This document shows, in pieces, positions 43,110 through 53,274 of a stretch of 64,000 nt of DNA; position 1 is the stretch's first letter, and every line of letters starts with the position of its first letter. A program made the position numbers and the translations under genes. Source of the stretch: Megaustenia siamemsis (lineage: Eukaryota > Mollusca > Gastropoda > Stylommatophora > Ariophantidae). The stretch is taken from contig JAVIAB010000047.1 of assembly GCA_032433765.1 (NCBI GenBank), forward strand, positions 19,253,011-19,317,010. Reading direction: 5' to 3'. The notes under the pieces were generated by a model. The model saw only the letters and a program-made list of their open reading frames with translations, was not told where the DNA came from and made no database searches.

Positions 43110-44909
43110 TCAGTGCGACGATTGTGACTTGTCACAGCTTTCCACCAGAGATTTGAAGTCCACTTCCATTTTTGACGTGGCGATTCGGAGAGTATGGGAC
43201 AATGTCGAATCGGTCATTCTGTTCCTGGTCTTAGATTTAATTAACTTCATGGAAGAGAATGTTGTCTCGCAGAGATATGTGCTGCCGAATATAGAGCACA
43301 TCTTTAGTGCCCATTTTCTCAGACACGGGTAACGTTCATTTGGTAGCAATTTCCAGAAGTCAGCTCCTAATGCCTTTACAGTACTGAGGAAGGGGTCACA
43401 CTGAAGGTCACACAACTCTAGTTGAAGATCTGATGGCTGGCACTCCACTGTGCACTTAATTGGGTTATTAAAAAGTTCCGTTTGCGGACGAAACATTTCA
43501 AAATCTTGAAATCGTCGATCAAATTCACAAATCAAATGTTCAATGTCAGCTGCGTACTTACTGAAGTTTGCACTTTCTATCTCTGACAACAACTGCTTAC
43601 AACTTGAAAAATGGAACAGATCATTTTTTTGCAAAGAAAGTCTAAATAGATTCAGCTTCTTTTTAAAACCATCAACATATCCCATCAATTGAAAAATGGT
43701 TTGCTTTTCCCCTTGTAGCTGCAAATTCAATATGTTCAAATGTTGTGTGATGTCTGTGAGATATGCCAGATTATGAAGGAAATTAATGTCTTTGAGTGCA
43801 TGTTGAAGATCAATGGAGCATGGTAAGTTCTCTCGCAGGAAGTCATAAATGTCATTCTTCAGTTCAAAAAATAGTATTAAACATTTCCCTCGACTAAGCC
43901 ATCTTACTTCTGTATAAAGCAGGAGATCACCGTAGCTAGAATCTACTTCCTCTAAAAATGATAAAAACTTCCTGTGATTTAAAGACTGGTGTCCTCCTCT
44001 TATCAAATTTGTTATTTTCACAACAGTAGCCATGGTGTCTTTTAGATTTATGAACTTTGCACAAAGGGCCTCTTGATGAATTATGCAATGCAATGTAGGT
44101 ACGTTAATTTTGTTTTGCTTTAGAAGTCCAACAAAACCAGTATTTGAACCAATAAAAGCTTTGCAACCATCAGTACACACTGCAGACAACTTTCCAAAAC
44201 CACCTACTTCATCTACGGCACTATGAACTGCAGAAAATATGTCTGTCCCTCTACAAGTGTCATGCAAAGAGCAAACTTTCAACAATTCTTCAATAACAGT
44301 AAAATCCTCCTGGATAACTTTAACAAAAATAAGAAGCTGGCAAGTGTCAGTGATGTCAGTACTTTCATCAATCGCGAGCGAAAAATATGAGCAGTTTTCA
44401 ATACAAGATTTTAAACTTTGAGACAGTTGCAGACTGATGTCTTCTGTTCTTATGGCTACAGTTTGTTTTGAAAGAGGCACAGATTCAAATTCTTTGGCTA
44501 TTTTTTCTTGTCCGAATGCCTTTGCCATTTGAATCGCACATTTCTTCACAAAATTTCCGTCAGTAAAGGGTTTTTTAGATTTTGCAAGCTCATAGGTAAC
44601 TGTATATGATGCAATGATCGATGACTCTTTAATTTTATTGCCCTTTGTATACATACTTTGCTGTTGATTCAACTTTGTCTTCAGCTGTTCAACCAAAAGC
44701 TTCCTAGCTTCAATGCTATGTTTCTCATACATGTTTTGATGATGTGTGGCATAGTGCCGTTTTAAATTATATTCCTTCAAAACGGCTAACACTTGAACGC
44801 AAATTAAGCACTGAGGTTTACTATCCTTATTGAAGATGAACAAATAATCTAATTCCCATTCAGGTTTAAATATGCGATTTTCACAATCAACTTTTCTACG
44901 TTTTAACAT
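43110..44909 (-). CDS. hAT transposase, intact, 599 residues
   Basis: The ATG at 44909 gives MLKRRKVDCENRIF. An N-terminal BED-like zinc finger uses C34, C37, H52 and H56/57 for DNA-end binding. The RNase H-like catalytic core shows AIDESTD (first Asp, D181), AVCTDGCKAF (second Asp, D247) and CETTFSSMK (Glu, E548), with the conserved LHCIIHQEALC and EVRWLSRG (Trp) motifs of the insertion domain. The C-terminal hAT dimerisation region (KALGADFWKLLP to IKSKTRNRMT) is present, and no stop or shift occurs. It resembles the hAT lineage that gave GTF2IRD2/ZBED-type domesticated proteins, but the terminal repeats show that this copy is a transposon. Length is normal for hAT (about 600). It excises and inserts DNA in the nucleus. 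Confidence 0.92.
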   Translation of the reverse strand: MLKRRKVDCENRIFKPEWELDYLFIFNKDSKPQCLICVQVLAVLKEYNLKRHYATHHQNMYEKHSIEARKLLVEQLKTKLNQQQSMYTKGNKIKESSIIASYTVTYELAKSKKPFTDGNFVKKCAIQMAKAFGQEKIAKEFESVPLSKQTVAIRTEDISLQLSQSLKSCIENCSYFSLAIDESTDITDTCQLLIFVKVIQEDFTVIEELLKVCSLHDTCRGTDIFSAVHSAVDEVGGFGKLSAVCTDGCKAFIGSNTGFVGLLKQNKINVPTLHCIIHQEALCAKFINLKDTMATVVKITNLIRGGHQSLNHRKFLSFLEEVDSSYGDLLLYTEVRWLSRGKCLILFFELKNDIYDFLRENLPCSIDLQHALKDINFLHNLAYLTDITQHLNILNLQLQGEKQTIFQLMGYVDGFKKKLNLFRLSLQKNDLFHFSSCKQLLSEIESANFSKYAADIEHLICEFDRRFQDFEMFRPQTELFNNPIKCTVECQPSDLQLELCDLQCDPFLSTVKALGADFWKLLPNERYPCLRKWALKMCSIFGSTYLCETTFSSMKLIKSKTRNRMTDSTLSHTLRIATSKMEVDFKSLVESCDKSQSSH

Positions 44910-45331
44910 GATTTAATACAAAATCTCACACCAAAGTTAAAAGTCACAGAATGTTGGTCCACTATCGAAAATAAGTCCAGATTTGACAGTTATACACAGA
45001 CTTGTGTTTGACAATGAAATCAAAAGATTGTGACCAAATAAACACGTTGCAGTCATTTTATGGACAAGACAAGACGATGGGATCAAAGGGAATGAAGGCG
45101 AACAGTGAAACATTTTGAATGTAACTTCAAAGACAGAATTAGAGCTACGAAGTCCCCTCACCCCTGTCCCTCCCAACCTCATTAACCCCTTACCGCGAAA
45201 TGAAAGAGCCACCACAAGTCCAGACGACAAATGTTGAGCCAAAGATCTGACGCTATCACCGCACTGACAATAAAGCAACTTTGCGGTACCAACTCGAAGC
45301 AAAGACTTTGAATATTGTCGGCACCATTAGT

Positions 45332-45336
<5 letters not shown>

Positions 45337-45379
<43 letters not shown>
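45337..45379. repeat. (GT)n microsatellite in the hAT 5' region
   Basis: About 21 GT units lie between the transposase start and the right terminal repeat. Confidence 0.95.
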
Positions 45380-45384
<5 letters not shown>

Positions 45385-45645
45385 GAAATTATGTTGCCAA
45401 TCTAGCTGTTGCGAGAAATTGACAGAGATTTTCAAATTGTGTATTCTTGAACGATAGAAGAGTTAACTCCGACACGGATTAAAACCAGGAGAAATCCGCT
45501 ATTAGGGGTAAAAAATGAAGTAAGTCCGTGGAGCTTCGCGGGCCAAGAAAACTAGGCTGGCGGGCCGGATCCGGCCCGCGGGCCGCCATTTGGCCACCCC
45601 TGGTCTACGTCATCATGTATGGCACATGATGATGATGATGAGCTG

Positions 45646-46123
45646 TTTGTTTAGTTCTCTATAAAAGATATCTAGATCTGCTGTGGACTTCACTGTGGAT
45701 CTTCGGCCAATCTATCTGGAGCCTGGAATAAGACACCCCAGTGAAAAGGTGGACAGATATGGTCTTTTAAGTATTTCCACCTAACATGGATCACAGATGG
45801 ATGTTCGTGTTGTTAGTTCCTTTATCGCAGACTCTACCACTCTCATTTCACATCTGTATCTGGAACATCCAATTTAACGGTGTACTGGTTGGAACATGTA
45901 AAACAGCAATTCAAATAACAATTATATGTGTGGAAACAATGTCATTGAATTCCAGTAAAGGTCATAGGATGTTGGCTACGTCCGTCCATCACTCCATTCT
46001 ATCCGAAGGCAGCTGCACTCATGACTTTTCCGTAGTTCAATGAGGATGACATGTAGACTAAACAAAACAAACGACAGCTATCCTGCCTATCTATATCATT
46101 TTCACTCAACACATACGTTCATC
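45646..46123. other. spacer, nothing recognised
   Basis: Short open frames only, with no motif or repeat that I can name. Confidence 0.3.
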
Positions 46124-46935
46124 GGGAGCCGCGATAGCTCAGTGGTTAGTGAACTGGACTACAACGGACAAGAGGAAGGGTTCGATACTAACCGACGGCT
46201 TCCGGTTCGTAAAGGCACGGGCGTAATACCGACCACATTACCCCAAAAATCATGTGCCGAAGATCTGTAAAAGTTACGGTCATCATCATCATCATGTACC
46301 CTGCCGGTTGGCGTAGGCGATCATGTCCCTCCACAATCTTCTATCTACAGTGCATCGTATTAGTTCTGTTGTTGACTGTTTTCCATGCCATGACACCAAG
46401 CTATCCAGTATTTTCTCTCTTTGTCGTCCGCGATCTCTTTTTCCTTTTATTTTGCCAGTTGTAACCAAGTATTCCAACTTTCCTCTTCTCATGATGTGCC
46501 TGAAAAATGTTGATTGCTTCTTTCTGATGTTTTTTAATAGCTCCCTTTTTGTGTTGGCCTCTTTGAGAACTTCCTCATTGGTCTTTTTATCTGTCCAGGG
46601 AACTTTCAACATTCTTCTGAGAAATCCCATCTCTGTGGCCTCTAACCATCTTTTCATCTGTTTGTCTACTGTCCATGATTCGCTTCCATAGGTCAGAATT
46701 GGTTCTATATAGCACCGATGAACTCTCTTTCTCATTTTTATTGACATAGATTTGTTGCTTAAGATATTTTTCATTTTCTAAAATGCCTTTTGGCCTGAGC
46801 TATTCTGCTTTTTATTTCTGTGGGGCATCTCCCATTTGATGTAATTATTGTGCCCAAGTATTTGAAACGTTGCACTTGTTTTAGATTTCACTAACACTAT
46901 ATTCCCTATACGCCACTTGGCGTGACGGGAGTACT
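46124..46935 (+). mobile_element. family-1 SINE split by an RTE insertion
   Basis: The left half 46124-46280 runs from GGGAGCCGCGATAGCTCAG to AGTTACGGT. The right half 46887-46935 resumes at CACTAACACTATATTCCC and ends CGCCACTTGGCGTGACGGG. Joined, they give the family-1 order, apart from a short internal deletion in the body at about 46206-46215. Confidence 0.8.
46281..46886 (-). mobile_element. RTE-type LINE 3' part inserted in a SINE (minus strand)
   Basis: The minus-strand frame 46774-46292 (160 residues) is open: IEPILTYGSESWTVDKQMKR, MGFLRRMLKVPWTDKKTNEE, QSTFFRHIMRRGKLEYLVTT, then WRDMIAYANRQGT, ending in the (ATG)n tail at 46281-46294. It starts at ACAAGTGCAACG like the 42337 copy, so both may be truncated at, or begin from, the same point. 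No long TSD can be read. Confidence 0.8.
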
Positions 46936-48209
46936 TGGCTTGACTTAATATACGTCCTTCAGCACTGCCCGGGATGAAAAAAAAATAATTATATTAATGC
47001 TCTAATTCCTTCTTTAATCTATGAAAATGTCCATTGACAAAACATACGGCAAACTTGTAATCGTCACCAACAGGCAATCACTTGAAATTGTAACAAACTA
47101 TGAATATCTGGGATCTGTAGTAAATAACAACGGAGACTGTCAGAAAGAGATCAATAGATAAAGAGAGCAATAGCAACGCAACAATTAAAGGCCGTGAAAA
47201 ATATGTGGCATAATACATGCAAATGAATAACATTAAAATTAGTGAGGACAAGTATCTTCCCGATGACAACATATGGTTGTGAGTAAATGACAATCTAACA
47301 AGCAAGAAGGAAGTAATTCGATTCATCAAAAACGGAGAAAAATCCTCAAGATACTTTGGTTAATGAAAAAAGAACATTGAAGACATGATAATAGACTGCA
47401 CCATTAAAAAGAAATGGGTTATAAACACCACTCTTTTTAAGTAAAAATTAAAATACTACGGTCGTCAACAGACAGCGAGCTGCAAAGAACATTAATGGAA
47501 GGCGTAGTTCCTGGGCGACGCATCAGGAGCAGACCAAGAAGAAGGTGGTTTGAAGACATCAAGTTGACCTTGAAAATGGCAACAGGAGACGTGGGATATA
47601 TGGCTCTTCAATTCTTTCAGACGGACTTTGGTGAATGTAACTTTCTGCTAAGGATATGTGACCTGATGAACATTTTCTTCTTTCCTTGACAATAATCTCT
47701 TTACATATTTATCTGTTTCTGATAGCTGAAAAAAAACACTCCACTATTTTCTGTTGTTCTCCACCTGCCCGAGACTTGTCTCTCACATTCTGAGTTGTTG
47801 CCACTACCACGGCTAGCAAGGGTCTGCCTTGCTGGACAAAGAAACTGTATCTTCTGTTGATTCTATTCACTACAAAATGATTTCCTCACAATAACATTGA
47901 ACTATTAGATGACCATTTGTCTTCTTACCTCATTCAACTTGAAAGATAACTCTTTTTGATACCCACTCTAAAGTTACATCCCCATTTTCCGATTCTTGCC
48001 TTTGTAATCCATTAAACTGTATATCTAAGCACGATTGAACTCTGTGGTGACACCCCAACTTGAGCATGCAATTGCTTTCCTTTCTAGTAATATGTATCAG
48101 GTACCATAATATAAACTTTATAAAGATCTCATATCTTTATGTACATGTTTATGTTAGTCAAGTGTCATATATCTTGATGTATGTCAGTGTTAGTCATGCC
48201 TCGTATCGT
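46936..48209 (+). mobile_element. old LINE relic plus unassigned spacer
   Basis: 47020-47180 reads KTYGKLVIVTNRQSLEIVTN, then YEYLGSVVNNNGDCQKEINR, the RT stretch before the C-terminal domain. 47450-47620 reads RRRWFEDIKL-type text. Stops are frequent. 47690-48209 shows no recognisable feature. Confidence 0.5.
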
Positions 48210-48450
48210 TATGTGCATGTCTGTGTTTGTCACCTCTAGTGACTCGGGCAGATGGTGCTCGTAAACCTGGGAGGGCCGACCATCTAAGGGCAGAATCCCC
48301 CTACAGAAAAGATCACCTGCTGCCTTGCAGGAAGATTGGGGACAATCAAAGGCTAGGGAAAGCAAACCTGAATAAAATGCTGGCTGAAATCGGATGCACT
48401 GGGCCACTGGCGCAGAACACAGTGCAACGTTTTTAACGGGTGTTCAATCA
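48210..48450 (+). mobile_element. dispersed repeat related to 13540-13830
   Basis: It is a reverse-complement relative of the A-B insert, including CACCTCTAGTGACTCGGGCAG and GGGCCACTGGCGCAGAACAC. Its plus-strand frame (TRADGARKPGRADHLRAESP) is short and ends soon after AQNTVQRF. The family is unknown. Confidence 0.55.
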
Positions 48451-48709
48451 GAGTGGAGAGAGATATAAACTTTATATATTTATGTATGCAACAACACGCC
48501 ACGATAACCAAACGCTAATTAACTATGCGTGTTGCACTAATACATTTGATATAAACCTCAGAGCTCATTAATATTTTGCTGTTTTTAAAAATGTCTTTGA
48601 CTGAAAGGCTGCTGGAACCACGTTTTAACGCAACAACACCCATTTAACGACAACGAGTACAATTGTTGGGCGAGTGTTTAAGAAGACAAAATATGAAGAA
48701 GTAATTGGA

Positions 48710-48763
<54 letters not shown>

Positions 48764-49131
48764 GTATACATATATATGCTGTCTATTGGAAGAAAGACAG
48801 AACACTAGAGTAACTTTAGAAAGGAAGTATTGAGGAATAACTAAGAGTTTCTATAGACATTTGAATTAATGAAATCCCCCAAGCCTAACATTCTAACATG
48901 TAAATCTCGCTAATAGTAGATCGTTAAATAGACAGAGAATAGCTGCAACATATTATGAATACGGGGACATAATAGGTATACCTCGACATATTATGGAAGG
49001 AAATGGCATAAAGAAAGGAAGACTGTGATATTCACATTTTTCTTGGCTCTAAAAATGTCATGGATGGTTTCACCCTTGGGTAATGATCTGATAAAGATGA
49101 GAGTTTCTGGATGCACTGTCGCAGTGGTTCT
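48451..49131. other. ancestral TLR 5' spacer of copy D
   Basis: Parallels 17800-18411 (B) and 60120-60752 (E): GCAACAACACGCCACGATAACC, AACCACGTTTTAACGCAACA, TTGGGCGAGTG. It contains a long (TA)n at 48714-48761. No gene. Confidence 0.5.
48714..48761. repeat. (TA)n microsatellite
   Basis: About 24 TA units at the position where copies B and E have short TATATATTTATATATG. Confidence 0.95.
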
Positions 49132-49632
49132 CAAATAATACTACATGAACACCACATGAACTAAATTAAATGAACAATTTTAAAATTAAAAAGAGTAACG
49201 ATTTCAATGCTACCATATCATCTGTGTCTATAATAACACAAATGTGCTTGATGGCGTTCACCAGATAACTGAAGAATTACACCCCTTCGTCACAAGCCTT
49301 TAAAAGGACATTAAGTGAGGAGCGTGTTTGTGTTGGTTTTAGAGTTTGTTGTAGAACTATGATATTTACACTTTCGGCCCAATACATCCGATTTCAGCAC
49401 GACAATTTTGAGTATCAGGCTGCTTTCCTTCTTTAATGTCTTCTCGCTTGGCCTGACTGGACAGATTAATCTGTTTCTAGAAGCACCACGAAGAGGTGGA
49501 GTATTGTCTGGATAGTTCTAGTTCACCGATCCTGGGAAAGCTGTCCTTATCCACAGATGTGGGAGCCTTTTCAAAGATTATTAATAAAGTGTAGTTCTGA
49601 AATGTCACAAGCTAGAAGTGTGAGAACCACTA
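49132..49632. mobile_element. hAT-like short element upstream of TLR copy D
   Basis: Termini CAGTGGTTCTCAAA and GTGTGAGAACCACTA. The interior is nearly collinear with 18412-18919 and 60753-61268. It ends about 340 bp before the copy D ATG. Non-coding. Confidence 0.5.
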
Positions 49633-49970
49633 CTAATATACACAGGAAGTGTTTTATCACATTTTTAATACATTTCCAGTCACATATTACTAGAAATATG
49701 TGATTTGATAGATTAAAATAGGAAATGATACTGTGAAGGGCGATGCGAGTCAATATCAATGTAAACCAAGCAAAACATTGTATGTATGACCAGTCATGCA
49801 AAAGACCTAGTATTTTAAAGCCAGAATTAGTGTGTTAGCCGAGGTTATATGTTGAATTATTTCCATTAGACATCTTCTATAGTGTCATGTGTGGATCTCG
49901 TGTGAGGTAACGTTACTGAGAGTTTTGTGACGACGCCATAGATTTTGAATCCCCATCATTGTGGTTGAAC

Positions 49971-52900
49971 ATGATGGCTTTCTTGCTGTCACGTATCTTA
50001 TTTGATTCAGTGAAATGTATTCATCCTATTGCAGAATGCAATGCTAGTTTCTTTATTTTCATATTGCTTGTGATGTTTAGTGGATTTTCTCAAAGTCAGG
50101 ATTTACCTACAGAAAAGTACAAAAGTTCAGACTCGATAAAATCAGGGACTATACAAGAACGGTTGAAAATATCCGACAGGAACACATCTAAACTTTCCGT
50201 ATGGACAGGAGCTACACGAGAAATAAAACAAACGTTAAATTTAAAAGACTATGTTGATATTGCTGATACTGTTGATACTAAACAAAAACGAAATGTTGGT
50301 GGTTCCAACTTTACAATTTCTGGCTATATAAACTCAACACAAAGTCAAGAAACTGAGCAAACAGGTAACGAGATTTCTACAAATGTATATCAAACATCTA
50401 CTAAAACAAATACACCAGCTAAAGCAAATGAACATTATGGAGATAACCGATGTTCTTTCAGTTTCACCGATGGACTAAACGTTGTCGATTGTTCAGGGCT
50501 TGCCTTGGACTCTCTCAGTCCATTATTGTTTCCAACAAATACGAACGTAATTCTTCTAGACCACAATGACTTGACATCAATTTCAAATGTTTCTTTCTTC
50601 CATCTTCATGATCTTGTGAGGCTCAGTGTTTCAGGAAATAAAATAAAACATCTTGAGGTAGACGCCTTCGCGGGTTTAGAAAAATTGGAATATCTCAACC
50701 TAGAGGATAATGATCTAAGTTTCACTTATTTCTCGTATCCGCGAGGCGTATTTGACTCTCTAATAAATCTGAAGATTCTACTTATAAGGGACAACACAAA
50801 CAATGATGTGGGTTACGCCTGTTATGCAGACAACTTTCTCAGCAAGTTAGAGAGTTTGAATCATCTATCCATAGATGCGGTTGGAGATCCGTTATGTTTT
50901 GGGAGTGAGTTTTCAAACTTAACGAAGCTATCATATTTAGAATTAACAGGTAATTCAAGAAATATTGATGATACAAGTTTTCAAAATGTCAGACATTTAA
51001 AAAAACTATATTTGGAAGATTTCATTTACTTGTCTAACTTCAACGATACAGCTCTTGGGGCGTTACAAAAACTGGATAGCTTGAAGTTTTCAGGTGTTAG
51101 ACTCGGAGTGGCTAATTCATTGATGAAACTGAAACCGCTAGCAGGGAGAAACATGTCAGTTATTTACCTTGATGCCGTTCCTTTCTTTCTTCATGACAAT
51201 TACGCAAGTTTTATTGAAAATGAGGGAGTGTTAAATTATACAAGTACTCAGTATTTGCTAGAAATTTGTGTACAGAGCTTTAGTTTAATTAACAGCAAAA
51301 TTTACGCAATTCAGGGAAACGCATTTGTTAGTTCTTTGTGGAATAGATGTCTAAAAAGCATTGATCTTTCTCAAAACCCAATTCTCGGAGCTAGGTCGAT
51401 GTTATTCCAAATCATTAACTTGAAAAACCTTGAAATATTTAATTTGCAATTTGGGCTGACAAGATGTTTTGATTCCCCGCTTTCCACGGACAGTTTCAAT
51501 GAGCAGTCAAATTACTTATTGAATGGAAAATATGTGTCTAGAAAGAAACGTGAATTATTCAGTTATGAAAGAAAAAGTGACAAATGTATACAATCTGGCA
51601 ACTTGCATATCCAAAGTAGAAACAACATCAGTGTCAGCTTGTCTTCTACCTCAAGAAATCACGAGATGAATGGAATTGGTAATTTATTATTTCTGGAGTC
51701 AGGTTATGTTTGGGTTACAGTTTCTGAGTCACTTCAGTCTGTTAATTTGAAGGCATCAATTTCATCAGGCCAAATAGACACAAATTTTAATGTTATAGGA
51801 GCAAAGAATTTGAAAATGTTGGATTTAAGCTTTGGATCATTTTACAACTTTATAGGAAATATAACTGGACTTGATGCTCTAGAAACCTTCATCTTGTCAG
51901 GAAACACAATGTCCAATACAGCGGAATATTTTTTCGATAATTTTCCTAGACTGGAAAATTTGTTTTTAACAAATTGTGGTCTGGATAGTAATTTTATGTC
52001 ACAGATGAGCGGACGAGTTTTTAAAAGTCTTGTGTTGCTGAATCACTTGAGTATTTCGTGGAATTCTCTAAATATTCTAGCGGAGGACACATTTATGACT
52101 AATGTAAACTTACAACAGGTCAACATGTCAAGGAATCGATTTAAAACTATTCCTTTTGATTTAACGAACACCCCAAAGCTAAATTTGTTAGATCTCAGTC
52201 AGAATTCTATAACTACCATTCATGCTGACCAAAGATATCAACTCGACCAACTTGCCAAGAAACCTGACGGATTTCGCTTGCTCTTGTCTGGAAATGCCAT
52301 ATCATGTAATTGTGATAACTTCCCATTTCTCATGTGGTTACAAGCGACCGATGTTCAGAACGATCTTCATGTTGATTTATTGTGTACAGGCAACGCAGAG
52401 AATACATCCATTTTATCCACATCCACAAGCAACAATCTAGAGGAATTTTGGAGAAAATGTTGGGGTGGTTTCTTTCTTTCTTTAGCCATCATCATATTCT
52501 TCTGCGTGACAATAGGTTTTGTGGTTGTATTTTTTGTGCGAAAGTATCACATTTTTATTAAATCAGCTCTTCTACAAATCTTTACTGGATACAAAGTGAA
52601 AAGAGCACAAGACTACCGTATTGGCGTATACATCGGCTACTCAGAATTAGACTATAACTTCGCCTGTTTTCATTTAATGCCTTTTATCAGGGATGTTTTG
52701 CGTCTAACTTCTTATGTTTTACATAAAGATATGGTGGGTCCAGATACGGCAAACAACATATTCAATGCTATAAACAATAGCTGGAGAACCGTTCTAGTTT
52801 TTAATACAAGTTTTCTTCAAGACGACGAGTGGGCAATGTTTGTATACAGGTCTGCAATATACAGCCAAACAGTTGAGAACCCTTGTCGTGTTGTGATTTT

Positions 52901-53039
52901 GGTGGATCACAATTTACAGAATCAACTACCCGCTGAGGTTTTGAGTGCTGTTGTTAGTGACAATATCATTGTGGTGCCTACATGGGAGTTAACTTACGAT
53001 GTTCGGGAAAAGTTGAGAACTCGTTTATGTGAGAGATAG
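49971..53039 (+). CDS. TLR-like receptor, copy D, intact (1022 codons)
   Basis: It starts at the tandem ATGs at 49971 (MMAFLLSRILFDSVKC; the leader is identical in type to B and E) and ends in TAG at 53039. Domains run as in copy C: hydrophobic helix about 20-38; tail with a VDIADTVDT variant and no EHYNEKY insert; LRRNT; LRRs; insert with RKKR at 524-527; LRRCT; TM about 832-856; TIR about 881-1020. The N-terminal half resembles B and E. From about 51535 to 52243 it is nearly identical to copy C, so the gene is a mosaic. The TIR differs from C at only a few residues (for example LTSYVLH). No intron is needed. A complete, probably functional membrane receptor. Confidence 0.92.
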   Translation: MMAFLLSRILFDSVKCIHPIAECNASFFIFILLVMFSGFSQSQDLPTEKYKSSDSIKSGTIQERLKISDRNTSKLSVWTGATREIKQTLNLKDYVDIADTVDTKQKRNVGGSNFTISGYINSTQSQETEQTGNEISTNVYQTSTKTNTPAKANEHYGDNRCSFSFTDGLNVVDCSGLALDSLSPLLFPTNTNVILLDHNDLTSISNVSFFHLHDLVRLSVSGNKIKHLEVDAFAGLEKLEYLNLEDNDLSFTYFSYPRGVFDSLINLKILLIRDNTNNDVGYACYADNFLSKLESLNHLSIDAVGDPLCFGSEFSNLTKLSYLELTGNSRNIDDTSFQNVRHLKKLYLEDFIYLSNFNDTALGALQKLDSLKFSGVRLGVANSLMKLKPLAGRNMSVIYLDAVPFFLHDNYASFIENEGVLNYTSTQYLLEICVQSFSLINSKIYAIQGNAFVSSLWNRCLKSIDLSQNPILGARSMLFQIINLKNLEIFNLQFGLTRCFDSPLSTDSFNEQSNYLLNGKYVSRKKRELFSYERKSDKCIQSGNLHIQSRNNISVSLSSTSRNHEMNGIGNLLFLESGYVWVTVSESLQSVNLKASISSGQIDTNFNVIGAKNLKMLDLSFGSFYNFIGNITGLDALETFILSGNTMSNTAEYFFDNFPRLENLFLTNCGLDSNFMSQMSGRVFKSLVLLNHLSISWNSLNILAEDTFMTNVNLQQVNMSRNRFKTIPFDLTNTPKLNLLDLSQNSITTIHADQRYQLDQLAKKPDGFRLLLSGNAISCNCDNFPFLMWLQATDVQNDLHVDLLCTGNAENTSILSTSTSNNLEEFWRKCWGGFFLSLAIIIFFCVTIGFVVVFFVRKYHIFIKSALLQIFTGYKVKRAQDYRIGVYIGYSELDYNFACFHLMPFIRDVLRLTSYVLHKDMVGPDTANNIFNAINNSWRTVLVFNTSFLQDDEWAMFVYRSAIYSQTVENPCRVVILVDHNLQNQLPAEVLSAVVSDNIIVVPTWELTYDVREKLRTRLCER

Positions 53040-53274
53040 ATTTATATATTGTATTGTTTCTTTAACTTTGGAAATATTTTTCCAGTAAGTTAAGTTTAGT
53101 CGACGGATCGTCCTCATTAAACATCGGCATTGTCTATAAGTGCTCAGATCTCCCCATTATGTCTCTCTTCGTGTTGCGACCGAAGACTCCTGTTACGTTT
53201 TCATTTATCATTATTTGGTGTTTCCAAGCTAGCGCTCATTTCTGTCACCTCGCCTTATATACCTTTCACCTTAA

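Larger units (their letters stand above)
42908..45602 (-). mobile_element. hAT DNA transposon, complete, 2695 bp
   Basis: It is bounded by a perfect 8-bp duplication GTCTACGT (42900-42907 and 45603-45610), the hAT hallmark. The ends are CAGTGGTGGCCAA and the inverse CAGGGGTGGCCAA, i.e. 13-bp terminal inverted repeats with one mismatch, followed by GGGCCGGAT-type subterminal motifs on both sides. It carries an intact transposase on the minus strand. It inserted into an RTE LINE, so it is younger than that LINE. The perfect TSD and open frame suggest recent activity. Confidence 0.93.

Noticed and set aside
43105..43332. Plus-strand frame within the hAT element
   Set aside because: Antisense to the C-terminus of the intact transposase.
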